Position numbers and translations under genes: made by a program
Source of the DNA: CAYWVR01 sp964461715
GTDB taxonomy: Bacteria; Planctomycetota; Phycisphaerae; FEN-1346
NCBI GenBank assembly: GCA_964461715.1
Contig: CAYWVR010000046.1
Span: 1 to 21,308 of the forward strand
DNA length: 21,308 nucleotides
Direction: 5' to 3'
Shown here: in pieces, positions 1 to 7,102 of the stretch
How positions within the stretch are numbered: position 1 is the stretch's first letter
Layout: every line of letters starts with the position of its first letter
The notes under the pieces: model-generated
Told to the model about the DNA's origin: nothing
The model's database searches: none
Seen by the model: only the letters and a program-made list of their open reading frames with translations

Positions 1-59
1 ATGTCCACGCCGCCGTTTGCGCGGGCATGCTCGCGCAAGGACCGGGAGAACACCCGGGC

Positions 60-89
60 GCATGGCCACGCGACACGGCGTGGCCATGC
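60..89. repeat. Perfect 12-bp inverted repeat (hairpin) downstream of the zinc-ribbon gene
   Basis: GCATGGCCACGC (60-71) is followed by a 6-nt spacer and its exact complement GCGTGGCCATGC (78-89). It lies 17 bp past the stop of the minus-strand zinc-ribbon gene. It can therefore act as a transcript-end hairpin, although no T-run follows on either strand, so it is not a textbook intrinsic terminator. GGCATGGCCAC-type hairpins look like the dispersed intergenic hairpins of planctomycete genomes; that comparison is from memory. The rest of 1-106 holds no gene I can support. Confidence 0.6.
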
Positions 90-106
90 CACCCTCCCCC
101 GCGGCG

Positions 107-421
107 TCACGCCTCGCGCGGCTCGTCCTCGTCCGGCTCGGCCTTGACTTCTTCGAGGGGTTCGTCGTCCGTCTCGGCCAGGATGATGCCTTCGGCGGAC
201 TCATGCTCCGTCAGAGCGATGCCGCTCGGAGACTCGGCCGGCGGCGGCGCCGCCTCGGATGCGTCGGCCCCGGCGCCGGCGTCCATCGACACGACTTCGG
301 CCTCCATCGCCAGCGTGAAGTCCTCGCCGCACCGCTTGCACTCATCGTCGTGCCCGAGCCGATGCTCCCCGATCCGGTACCGCGTCCCGCAGTGGGGACA
401 CGCGACGATCACCTTGGCCAT
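107..421 (-). CDS. Small zinc-ribbon (MJ0042-like) protein with acidic tail
   Basis: A 104-residue protein. The first ~35 residues form a zinc ribbon: CPHC at 8-11 and CKRC at 28-31, with the spacing and the RYRI strand typical of MJ0042-type fingers that planctomycetes use at the head of many proteins. The remaining ~70 residues are low-complexity and acidic, rich in Glu, Asp, Ala and Pro, with no recognisable domain. The start ATG is preceded by a purine-rich AAGGGA about six bases upstream. It lies 21 bp after the stop of the TPR-hydrolase gene on the same strand, so it is probably the last gene of that transcription unit. The metal-binding fold is well supported by the four cysteines; its role (nucleic acid or protein binding, or assembly of something) cannot be told from sequence. 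Confidence 0.85.
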   Translation of the reverse strand: MAKVIVACPHCGTRYRIGEHRLGHDDECKRCGEDFTLAMEAEVVSMDAGAGADASEAAPPPAESPSGIALTEHESAEGIILAETDDEPLEEVKAEPDEDEPREA

Positions 422-442
422 GTCCGATCCCTTCTCCCGGAG

Positions 443-1597
443 TCACGAATCGTTGGCGGCCTTCGCGGGGGATGTGCCGACCGTCCCGCTCGGCGTCTCG
501 CCCGCCGCCACCGCCTTGAGCCACGCCACCAGCCGCTCCCGCTGGGCCTTCCCGAAGAGCCACGTGTGCGGCTTGCCTTCGACGTACTCGACCGTAAGCG
601 GCACGCCCGCCTCGCGCCACACGGTCTCGGCCTCGTTCCAGATGCGGGCCCCGCCGTCGCGCGTCCCGACCAGGGCGTAGACGGGCACCGCCTTGATCGC
701 CTCGTCCTTGGGCGGCGGGACCAGCGTCGGCCGGCCGCCCAGGCGCACCGGATACGCGGCATCGAGGACGAGACCGGCGAACGCGCCGGGGTCGTCGTAA
801 TAGAGTTCGAGGGCCATCTGGCCGCCCGCGCTGTAGCCTAGCAGAACCGGCCGCCCCGTGTCGATGCCCTCGACCCGGGCCGCGTCTTTCAGACTCCCCT
901 TCAGCAGCTGGGCGGCATCGGCACCGGTCCACCCGATGAAACTCTTCTGCGTCGGCACCAGGAGGGCGTAGCCGGCCTCGATGACCTGCGGGCTCATCGC
1001 CTCGACGGTCCGGTTCATGGACCCGCCCGCCGGGTGCATCCAGAGAACGAGCCGGGCGGGGCGACCGGCCGTGGCCTCGGGGCTCATGCGGAGACGGTAC
1101 CGCAGCCCCTCCTCTGGCATGCGGTCAAGGGTCCGGACACCGGTGATCGCCTCGCCCTCGTCATACGGCGCCGCCGCGCGATTCGCGCGGGTCTTCGCGA
1201 GCAGCGTCTTCCACCGCGGATCGTCCCGCAGCGCCGCGAGGTCGGGGTCCTGCTCCATGTGAGCCGCGTCGGCCCAGCCCCGCTCGACGGCCCCTTCGAG
1301 GGCCGCGAAGGCCTCATCAGGTTGGCCGAGCCGGGCGTGGGCACAGGCAAGGTTATACGGCGGGTCGGTCCGCTTGGGTGCAAGCGCCGCCATGCGCCGG
1401 CAGACGCCGACGGCGGCCTCGTAGTCCTTCTCGGCGAAAAGGCCCGCCAGCTCGCGCGCCAGGCTCACGTACTGCCTCACACGCTGCTCGCGCGAAAGCT
1501 CGGGCGCTTCGCCCTCGCCCCCCACCACCACCGCCACCGCCCCCCAGGCGACGAGCATCAGCCCCGCCGCCACCATCCACAGAATGTCTCTCGCCAT
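443..1597 (-). CDS. Membrane-anchored or secreted TPR / alpha-beta hydrolase fusion
   Basis: A 384-residue protein. The start at 1597 begins a hydrophobic signal or anchor segment (residues 4-26) and has GGGAGAGAG just upstream; an in-frame ATG at 1642 would put 15 polar residues before the anchor and is less likely. Residues ~45-135 form a helical TPR-like region (NLACAHARLGQ, then a DPDLAALRDDPRW segment common in planctomycete TPR proteins). Residues ~165-365 are an alpha/beta hydrolase of the dienelactone hydrolase/esterase D type: oxyanion region HPAGG near 188, nucleophile in GYSAGG (Ser256), acid in TRDGG (Asp314) and His344 in KPHTW, so the triad is complete. It sits 96 bp downstream of the heparinase-like gene, which suggests removal of acyl groups from a glycan or handling of its products. 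The substrate is unknown; a carboxylesterase or peptidase-like role is possible. Confidence 0.85.
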   Translation of the reverse strand: MARDILWMVAAGLMLVAWGAVAVVVGGEGEAPELSREQRVRQYVSLARELAGLFAEKDYEAAVGVCRRMAALAPKRTDPPYNLACAHARLGQPDEAFAALEGAVERGWADAAHMEQDPDLAALRDDPRWKTLLAKTRANRAAAPYDEGEAITGVRTLDRMPEEGLRYRLRMSPEATAGRPARLVLWMHPAGGSMNRTVEAMSPQVIEAGYALLVPTQKSFIGWTGADAAQLLKGSLKDAARVEGIDTGRPVLLGYSAGGQMALELYYDDPGAFAGLVLDAAYPVRLGGRPTLVPPPKDEAIKAVPVYALVGTRDGGARIWNEAETVWREAGVPLTVEYVEGKPHTWLFGKAQRERLVAWLKAVAAGETPSGTVGTSPAKAANDS

Positions 1598-1693
1598 GCT
1601 CTCTCCCTTCGCTCGGGTCCGGTATCCACGGACGTGCGTCACCTTCTGATACGAGCCAGACGGGCGGTTCAGGGAAACGGGATGCGACTGCGT

Positions 1694-4399
1694 TCACGGC
1701 AACGGCGCGAACGGCCAGGGGCGATGCCAGTCGGGGACACCCAGACGCTGGCGCAGGAGCCAGTCGGGCATCGGGCCGAAGTCGTAGCCGCAGTCCGGCA
1801 CGAAGAGGCCGACCTCGCCCTGGGACCGCTCCAGGTCGATGTCGCCGCGCGCGAGGATCGTCCGGCTCGCCCCGTCGCGGGCGAAGACGGCGACGGCTTC
1901 GCCGCCCTCGGGGAACGTGACCCGGTCGACCTTCCCGCCGCCAAAGTCGATCTCCACGCCGCGCTCGACGGCCTTCATCGCGGGCGGTTTCGAGGATGGG
2001 TGGAGGACGGTGATGAACTCCGTCTCGGCGCCCTTGACGGAGAGCCGGACGCCCTCGGTATGCTCGCCGCCGCCCGCCCGGTGCTCCCACGGGAACCGCT
2101 CGAACTCGAAGGCCGCGGGGGCCGCGCAGAAGAGCGTCAGGTTCGGCCACGTAACCGTCGGGCCCTGTCGCTCGACGCGATTCGCCAGCACGTGCAGGGC
2201 GTAGACGGCCGTCAGCTCCGGGCCCGTGTACTGGTCGCGGATCACGAAGTAGTCCTCGTCCCGGCCGGTGACGAGGACGACGGTGCGGCGATAGGTCAGC
2301 GTCTCGTTGAAATGCCTGTACGGCCCGTGCGCGTCCCACTCCTCGGGCGGGAGCTTCAGCTGCTTGCGCAGACGGCGCGACTCCACCTGTCCCACGGCCA
2401 CGTCAACCTCCGGGTCGTCCGTGCGGAAGGCAATCACCCGCTCGTAGCCGTCCATGTTGGCGTAGGGCCAGCTGTCGGTATGGAAGGCGACACGGTTGTG
2501 CATGTGCTCCTGGCCGGGGCGCGGCTTGTAGGAGCAGTGATGATCGACGGCGACAGGCCGGGCCTTCGCGCAGTAGTGGAACGAGAGCTGGTCGCCGTGG
2601 TAATGGCCGCGGTTCGGGCCGGACTTGAAGGCCAGGTACGTCTCGCGGTCGGTGGCGGCCCGGTTTCGGAAGACGACGCCGAAGCCCGGCAGCTCCTCGG
2701 TTGCGAGCGTCTTCGGGTCAACGCGGACGCCGAACTCGCGCGCGAAGGCCATCGGGTCCGGGCGGTTTGGGTGCGTGTCGCCGCCCGGGTGGAAAGCGTA
2801 CCGGCCGGGACCGACGGGCTGGGCGACGTGGGCGAGGAAGTAGGCGGCAGCCCGGTACTGCGGCCACGCGGTGACGTCGAATCCGAGGTGCTCGCGGCCG
2901 ACGCGGGCGAACTCCTGCCAGGTGGTCATGGCGTGCTGGAGGTACCCGGGGCACTCCTGCCCCGCCCCGCCGGGCAACGTGACGCTGAAATGGAGGTCCG
3001 TGCGGACAGCGTCCTCGGCCCGGGCCGCGAGGGTCTCGAATCGCGGGTGCGTCTTGAGGTTGCACGCCTCGCCGACGGGATACTTGATAAAATCTGTGTA
3101 GAAATTCGGATTGATGGGCGACCACTTCTGCCAATAGCCGCAGTACCAGTCGGGGTCGAGGTTGACCTGGACCCGCGAGAGCGTCGCCCGCGACGCCTTG
3201 CCGCGCCCGGCGCTGCTCATCGCATTCCGCCCCATGCCGCGCCGGCCGCCCGTGGGGTTCGTGCCGCTCGAATAGAAGAAGTCGCCGCGGAAACCGCCGG
3301 GCTCGATGCCGGGCCATTCGAGAATATACTCGTGGGTCAGCTTATTGAGGGTCTGGAAGGCGGCCCGGGTGACGACCCCCTTCGCCTCGTCGGCGAGCGC
3401 GCGGGGTCCGGCCAGCAGGAGCCAGTACCGGCGGCCCCTCCACGTGGGGCACTGGAGGCTGGCCCGTCCGCCGTCTTCGGGCAGCTTGACGCGAATGAGG
3501 TTGTCGTGGCCCCATTCCCAGCGCCCGGCCCGGGCGGGGATCGCCCCGACGAGGCGCGTGCCGTCGGTGGCTCCGAAGAACCACCCCTCGTCGAACGACT
3601 GCGTCCAACGCGGCTGGAGGTTGAGGAGCGTCGTGCCGAGGCGCGTCTGGCCCGCGACGAGCGGCACCTCCTCCATCTCCGCAGCCCCCTTGAACGGGGC
3701 CCGGTGCCACCGCCGCATCAGGCCCTTCGTCGGAGACCATCGGTCGGCGGCCTCGAAGGTCCAAGCATCGTCCGGGCCCATGGCGTGGGATTCCTGGACG
3801 TGGACAAGCCGCTGGCCGGGCCGGAGCGTCACCGCGACCTCCGAGAACGCCGCCTCGTCGCCGAACGTGCCGCCCGTCCCCGCGAACGTCGTGCGGACGA
3901 TGGCCTTACCGTAGAGGGGCCCCGCGCCGGGCACCTCCAGCGCCACCGCCGTCACTTTGCGGTCGGTGCGCCAGGCGCTCGAGCCGACCCACGGGCCGCC
4001 CTCGGCACGGACGCCGGCAATCGGCCCGGAGCCCTCGCGTGCGACAACCCGCACGGCCACGAGGCCGTTGTCGAGGACCACCGCGTCGTCGCCCTCGCGC
4101 GTCCCGGTGACGAGCGGCGCGGTCTCGGGCGGCGTGCCGGCCGCGATTTCGTACGTGTGCGAGGTGCCGGAGGCCATCGTCGTCGCCACCCAGACCCCGT
4201 CCGGCGAGACCTGGTACGGGACCGGCGTCCCGTCCTCGGTCACCACGTACTGGCCCGGCGCGAAGCCTTGGGGCACCGCAAGGTCCAGCCGCACCAGGGA
4301 GTTCTCGCAATCCCCCGCGTGGTTCGTGAGCGTCCAGGCGGCAGCCCGGACGGGGCCGGCGACGGCAAGCAGGGCGAGCGCAAGGAGGGGCAGTCGCAT
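1694..4399 (-). CDS. Secreted heparinase II/III-like polysaccharide lyase
   Basis: A 901-residue protein. The start at 4399 gives a clear signal peptide (MRLPLLALALLAVAGPVRA) with GAGGA six bases upstream; the open frame reaches 4597 but that extension is not coding-like. The N-terminal ~250 residues look like beta-sandwich (DGTPVPYQVSPDGVW, a DUF4861/exo-alginate-lyase-like flavour). The middle is the alpha/alpha toroid region, and the C-terminal third is the heparinase II/III beta-sandwich, with GHYHGDQ at 598-604 and a following VDHHCSY that match the conserved His/Asp segment of PL12/15/17/21-type lyases. Such enzymes cleave uronic-acid polysaccharides such as alginate or glycosaminoglycans by beta-elimination, usually in the periplasm. 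The specificity is not determinable here. It is the first intact gene after the 4479-4528 hairpin and probably starts its own transcript together with the TPR-hydrolase and zinc-ribbon genes. Confidence 0.85.
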   Translation of the reverse strand: MRLPLLALALLAVAGPVRAAAWTLTNHAGDCENSLVRLDLAVPQGFAPGQYVVTEDGTPVPYQVSPDGVWVATTMASGTSHTYEIAAGTPPETAPLVTGTREGDDAVVLDNGLVAVRVVAREGSGPIAGVRAEGGPWVGSSAWRTDRKVTAVALEVPGAGPLYGKAIVRTTFAGTGGTFGDEAAFSEVAVTLRPGQRLVHVQESHAMGPDDAWTFEAADRWSPTKGLMRRWHRAPFKGAAEMEEVPLVAGQTRLGTTLLNLQPRWTQSFDEGWFFGATDGTRLVGAIPARAGRWEWGHDNLIRVKLPEDGGRASLQCPTWRGRRYWLLLAGPRALADEAKGVVTRAAFQTLNKLTHEYILEWPGIEPGGFRGDFFYSSGTNPTGGRRGMGRNAMSSAGRGKASRATLSRVQVNLDPDWYCGYWQKWSPINPNFYTDFIKYPVGEACNLKTHPRFETLAARAEDAVRTDLHFSVTLPGGAGQECPGYLQHAMTTWQEFARVGREHLGFDVTAWPQYRAAAYFLAHVAQPVGPGRYAFHPGGDTHPNRPDPMAFAREFGVRVDPKTLATEELPGFGVVFRNRAATDRETYLAFKSGPNRGHYHGDQLSFHYCAKARPVAVDHHCSYKPRPGQEHMHNRVAFHTDSWPYANMDGYERVIAFRTDDPEVDVAVGQVESRRLRKQLKLPPEEWDAHGPYRHFNETLTYRRTVVLVTGRDEDYFVIRDQYTGPELTAVYALHVLANRVERQGPTVTWPNLTLFCAAPAAFEFERFPWEHRAGGGEHTEGVRLSVKGAETEFITVLHPSSKPPAMKAVERGVEIDFGGGKVDRVTFPEGGEAVAVFARDGASRTILARGDIDLERSQGEVGLFVPDCGYDFGPMPDWLLRQRLGVPDWHRPWPFAPLP

Positions 4400-4418
4400 A
4401 GCGGTCCTCGCAGGCTTG

Positions 4419-4438
4419 GGGTTCGCCCGGTTGAACCC
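4419..4438. repeat. Short inverted repeat in the leader of the heparinase-like gene
   Basis: GGGTTC (4419-4424) and GAACCC (4433-4438) flank an 8-nt spacer, 20 bp upstream of the heparinase-like ATG. It could be an operator half-site pair or a small leader hairpin. Six-bp arms are easily met by chance in such GC-rich DNA, so confidence is low. The whole 4400-4695 gap contains no gene I can support, only this repeat and the hairpins at 4479-4528 and 4608-4626. Confidence 0.3.
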
Positions 4439-4478
4439 GTAGACGCAGCGCGGGGCGCGGCGAAAGGGTGGGACTGGC

Positions 4479-4528
4479 AAAAAGGCGCGGCGCGGGTTAC
4501 GGGTGGCGAATCCGCAACCCCGCGCCGC
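4479..4528 (-). terminator. Candidate intrinsic terminator or attenuator ahead of the heparinase-like gene
   Basis: Read on the minus strand, GCGGCGCGGGGTT (4528-4516) pairs with AACCCGCGCCGC (4498-4487) across a 17-nt loop with one bulged base. It is followed three bases later by TTTTT (4483-4479). A GC-rich stem followed by a T-run is the intrinsic terminator layout and is the only such T-run I saw after a strong hairpin in the window. It lies about 170 bp past the broken hydrolase gene and about 80 bp before the heparinase-like ATG. It could end the upstream operon or attenuate the lyase transcript. Confidence 0.55.
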
Positions 4529-4607
4529 TGGTGAGAGGAACGTCCTACGCATGAGCCGCGCCCAAGTACCCCTCAACGCGGCACCCTCTTCCCCCACGAC
4601 TGTACCG

Positions 4608-4626
4608 GGCGCCCTTTACGGGCGCC
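4608..4626. repeat. Perfect 7-bp hairpin in the intergenic region
   Basis: GGCGCCC (4608-4614) and GGGCGCC (4620-4626) flank TTTAC. There is no T-run beside it. It sits about 70 bp past the end of the broken hydrolase gene and may be a transcript-stabilising 3' hairpin for the upstream operon. Role uncertain. Confidence 0.4.
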
Positions 4627-4695
4627 TTGGGAGAGAATGAAGATCGCGCTAAGATGCGCGCGGCAAGGCCCGCCGCGGGGAAGGAAGGGGGCGCA

Positions 4696-5202
4696 TCACG
4701 CGTCCGGCAACACCGCCTCGAAGAAGTCCCAGACGCGGAGGTCGGGGATCATGGTCTGGTACCCTCGGCAGACAGCCTGAAGTCCGTAATCGCGCTCGCC
4801 GCTCTCGATCAGATGTCGGGCCGCCTCGTCCCGCGCGATCCCGCCGGGGATGATCTTGCCGGGGCCGTGCCCGTGGGCGGCGATGCAGACGGAGAGCTTC
4901 GCGTCGGGCGGCGGGTCGGGCTCGAGGACGTAGAGCGGCACCGCGAGGCCGTCCTCGGCGAGCATGTACCCGCGTCGGCGGACGTAGCCGTCGCACGCGT
5001 CCGCCTCGACGAATCGGACCTTCGATGCGGGACGCGGCTACCCGGCGACGGCCAATAGGCCCAGCAGCTTCCGCCGCAAGCGGCCCTGCCAACTGCCGAC
5101 GCTCTCGTCGGCGCGGGTGCCGTAGGCGTGGGAGCCCTTCCCTTCGGCGACCGTGCGTGCGGCAAGCGCGTCGACCGACAGGCCCAGGGCGTGTGGCGTC
5201 AT
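4696..5202 (-). pseudogene. Broken alpha/beta hydrolase (acetylxylan-esterase/Abhydrolase_7-like)
   Basis: The ATG at 5202-5200 overlaps the TGA of the oxidoreductase gene in the arrangement ATGA, so the two were translationally coupled. Translation gives 54 residues ending LLGLLAVAG, then TAG (5040-5038), and the same frame then runs open to a TGA at 4696: RRRGYMLAEDGLAVPLYVLE, then AAHGHGPGK, then AVCRGYQTMIPDLR. That is recognisably the N-terminal half of a dienelactone/acetyl-esterase-like hydrolase. After PDLR the sequence passes directly to VWDFFEAVLPDA and stops. In the family about 180-200 residues carrying the catalytic Ser, Asp and His normally lie between these parts, so an internal segment looks deleted while the C-terminal helix is retained (junction near 4734/4735). 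The family length is from memory. No active enzyme is expected. An 89-residue remnant from the ATG at 4965 could still be called as an ORF. Confidence 0.75.
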
Positions 5203-6236
5203 GGCGATTCCCCTGTGTGCCGGAGCGCCACCGGCCGGCCGGTGCGGACGCTCGCGACCTCGGCCTCAACGAGGCGGATGGCGTCGGCGGCCTCCTCCGA
5301 CGTGATGCGGTCCGACGGACGGTTCGCGGCGACGCTCGCGACGAAGTGGCGCAGTTCCTCGGCATACGCGTCGGCGGCCTCGATCTCCGGATGCGTCGGA
5401 GTGTCGCCTTCGAAGAGCGTCAGCGTCGGCGAGGCGAGGCTATTGAAGACGGCCGTCGTCTCGTCCCAGACGACCTCGGCGACCATCCGGAACGGGAAGC
5501 TCGGCGGGAAGTCCCACCCTCCCGTCGCCACGACGTGCGGCCCGCCGAAGTATCGGTACTTCGTTTCGAGGTGGCAGACCCCGCCGCCCTCGCCGACGAC
5601 GCCGTCGGATTGCACCTCCTCCGGCCACCCGAAGAGCCAGAGGACAACGTCGGCGTCGTGGACGTGCAGATCGAACGCGGCTGAGCCGGACCGCGCCGGG
5701 TCGTGCATCCAGTCCTGCCACGACCAGTCGGGCGGGTGGCCGAGGCGCGTGAAGGCGGCATGGCGAGCGGGGCCGTAGCGACCGGAGGCGACGGCCTCGC
5801 GCAGCCACACGTACTCCGGCCAGAACCGGAGGCAATGCCCGACCATCAGGACGCGCCCGGCCCCTCGGGCCGCGTCCACCATCCGCCGCGCGTCCGACGC
5901 CGCGAGCGCCATCGGCTTCTCGACAAGGACGTGCTTGCCGGCTTCGAGGGCCTGGATCGTCAGGTCGACGTGCAGGTAGGTGGGCACGCAGAGGTCCACG
6001 GCGTCGACCTCGGGGTCGGCGAAAGCCTCGGCCCCGTCGCTCACGACGCGCATGCCCGCCAGGTCCACGGGGCCGTTGGCGATCTGGGCCAGGTTCCCTT
6101 TGGCGCCGGCCCCTGCGCGGCGGTCGGCGTCGAGGTCGGCCGCGAGGACAACCTCGGCCTCCGCGATCTCGGCGTACCGCGCCAGGTGCGTCGACCCCAT
6201 CATTCCGAGGCCGACGACGGCGATGCGCACGGGCAT
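5199..6236 (-). CDS. Gfo/Idh/MocA-family NAD(P)-dependent oxidoreductase
   Basis: A 345-residue protein of normal family length. The N-terminal Rossmann fold has GLGMMG at 9-14. The family signature EKP is at 106-108 (VLVEKPMALAASDARRM), and the C-terminal half has the DLHVHDADVVLWL segment that shapes the substrate site. Members oxidise or reduce sugars, inositols or uronate derivatives with NAD(P). It starts at 6236 with GGGAG seven bases upstream. It lies between two broken genes, starting 96 bp after the beta-helix remnant, and its stop overlaps the start of the broken hydrolase (ATGA). Its own frame and motifs are intact, so it may still be functional. Cytosolic processing of a sugar released by the neighbouring lyase is a reasonable guess; the substrate is not known. 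Confidence 0.9.
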   Translation of the reverse strand: MPVRIAVVGLGMMGSTHLARYAEIAEAEVVLAADLDADRRAGAGAKGNLAQIANGPVDLAGMRVVSDGAEAFADPEVDAVDLCVPTYLHVDLTIQALEAGKHVLVEKPMALAASDARRMVDAARGAGRVLMVGHCLRFWPEYVWLREAVASGRYGPARHAAFTRLGHPPDWSWQDWMHDPARSGSAAFDLHVHDADVVLWLFGWPEEVQSDGVVGEGGGVCHLETKYRYFGGPHVVATGGWDFPPSFPFRMVAEVVWDETTAVFNSLASPTLTLFEGDTPTHPEIEAADAYAEELRHFVASVAANRPSDRITSEEAADAIRLVEAEVASVRTGRPVALRHTGESP

Positions 6237-6280
6237 GGTCCGTCTCCCTCGGGGTCCGGCGGCGCGCCGGCCCCGCCCCC

Positions 6281-6315
6281 GGTCAACGTACCAGAGGCCC
6301 CCCGGGGGGTCAACG
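6281..6315. repeat. 8-bp direct repeat enclosing a C6G6 palindrome
   Basis: GGTCAACG occurs at 6281-6288 and again at 6308-6315. Between the copies, CCCCCCGGGGGG (6298-6309) is a perfect 12-bp palindrome. It lies in the 96-bp gap between the broken beta-helix gene and the oxidoreductase start. It could be a regulatory site for the oxidoreductase or a slippage-prone tract left by the decay of the upstream gene; chance is also possible. Confidence 0.3.
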
Positions 6316-6332
6316 ACGAGACGAGAAGACGC

Positions 6333-7102
6333 TCATTCCGCGGCCGGCATCACCACATACGCCCCGAACTCCGGACCCGTGACCGGGGAACGATCCATCC
6401 CCACCGGCACGGGCGGCGGGACCGCACGCATCGGCAGGGCCACGTCCTCGCCCGTCCACGTACCCACCAGGACCGGCGAGCCGGGCATCCGCCGCCCACC
6501 AGGATGTTCGGTGTCCGCTCGTCGCGGCCCATGAGCGATCCGTTATTGAAGGCGATGTTGCCCTCGATGAGGAAGTCGTCGAGGTGGGCCCGTTCAGAGC
6601 CGTAGACGTGGAAGCCCCAGCCGAACTGGTTGAACAGGATGTTGTCGGTGAACCGCTTCGTGCCGCGACGATTCCGGGCGTAGATGGCGTGGCCGTGGCC
6701 GCGGTCGGGGACCTTCCAGCCGTTGTTGTAGATGATGCACCCGGCGATCTCGCCGCCCTACCCGTCGCTCCAGAACCCGAAGCCCAGGGCCAGGTCGTGG
6801 ACCACCAGGTTGATGAACCGTACCCCCAAGGCCCGCGCGTACACGCTGCCCCGCCGGATGTTTTCCGGATGCGAACCCGCCGCCACGAGCACCGTGTCGC
6901 CGGGCCGGACCGTGTCGGCGGCCTCGAGGGCCGTCGCGAGGTCCCAGGGCCGAGCCGCGCTTCCGTCGCCGCCCGCAACGCCCTCCGGCGAGGCATGGTA
7001 CGGGGCCGCGGGGGCCGAGGATGCGAGAACCAGGAGGAGGACGCAAGCGGGCGTGGCTCTCGTCGGGCCTCCTCTTCCGGCACTACGGTTGCCTGAGATC
7101 AT
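6333..7102 (-). pseudogene. Broken right-handed beta-helix protein
   Basis: A signal peptide (ATPACVLLLVLASSAPAA) is followed by HASPEGVAGGDGSAARPWDL and by GDTVLVAAG, the classic start of planctomycete parallel beta-helix proteins. After FGFWSDG an in-frame TAG (6760-6758) interrupts the gene. The same frame continues as GGEIAGCIIYNNGW, then HGHAIYARN, FNQFGWGFHVYG and NILVGGG, all typical rungs. From about 6488 the protein-like sequence moves to another frame: VLVGTWTGEDVALPMRAV, then TGPEFGAYVVMP, ending at TGA 6335-6333, which resembles the C-terminal cap of the family. About 200 residues of rungs expected in between seem missing, so a deletion with a frame change is likely. The apparent ATG at 7102 overlaps the upstream gene and lacks a ribosome site; the better original start is the ACG at 7063-7061 (formerly ATG?). 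Not expected to give a functional protein. Confidence 0.8.
7068..7073 (-). promoter_or_regulatory. Ribosome binding site AGGAGG facing an ACG codon
   Basis: On the minus strand AGGAGG stands 4 nt before ACG (7063-7061), in the frame of the broken beta-helix gene. Starting there would give (M)RATPACVLLLVLASS, an ideal signal peptide, 19 bp after the stop of the PQQ-like gene. The only in-frame ATG (7102) has no such site. The ribosome site therefore argues that the true start codon was ATG and has changed to ACG. Confidence 0.5.

Noticed and set aside
1034..4534. A 1166-codon plus-strand open frame antisense to the heparinase-like gene
   Set aside because: Its product is Arg/Gly/Pro-rich with no motif, while the opposite strand has a signal peptide and lyase motifs. 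High GC leaves antisense frames open.
4696..4965. The 89-residue remnant as an independent small gene
   Set aside because: It has no ribosome site at its ATG, its similarity begins upstream of it, and it lacks the catalytic part, so it reads better as a piece of a broken hydrolase gene.
4649..5365. A 238-codon minus-strand open frame over the broken hydrolase as the real gene
   Set aside because: It is Arg/Pro-rich without motifs, whereas the overlapping frame holds hydrolase-like sequence on both sides of the TAG.
5038..6760. Recoding of TAG as a sense codon (suppressor tRNA, pyrrolysine-like or code change)
   Set aside because: TAG ends at least four apparently normal genes in this window (stops at 7083, 13829, 16586 and 18502), and the two genes with internal TAG also seem to have deletions.
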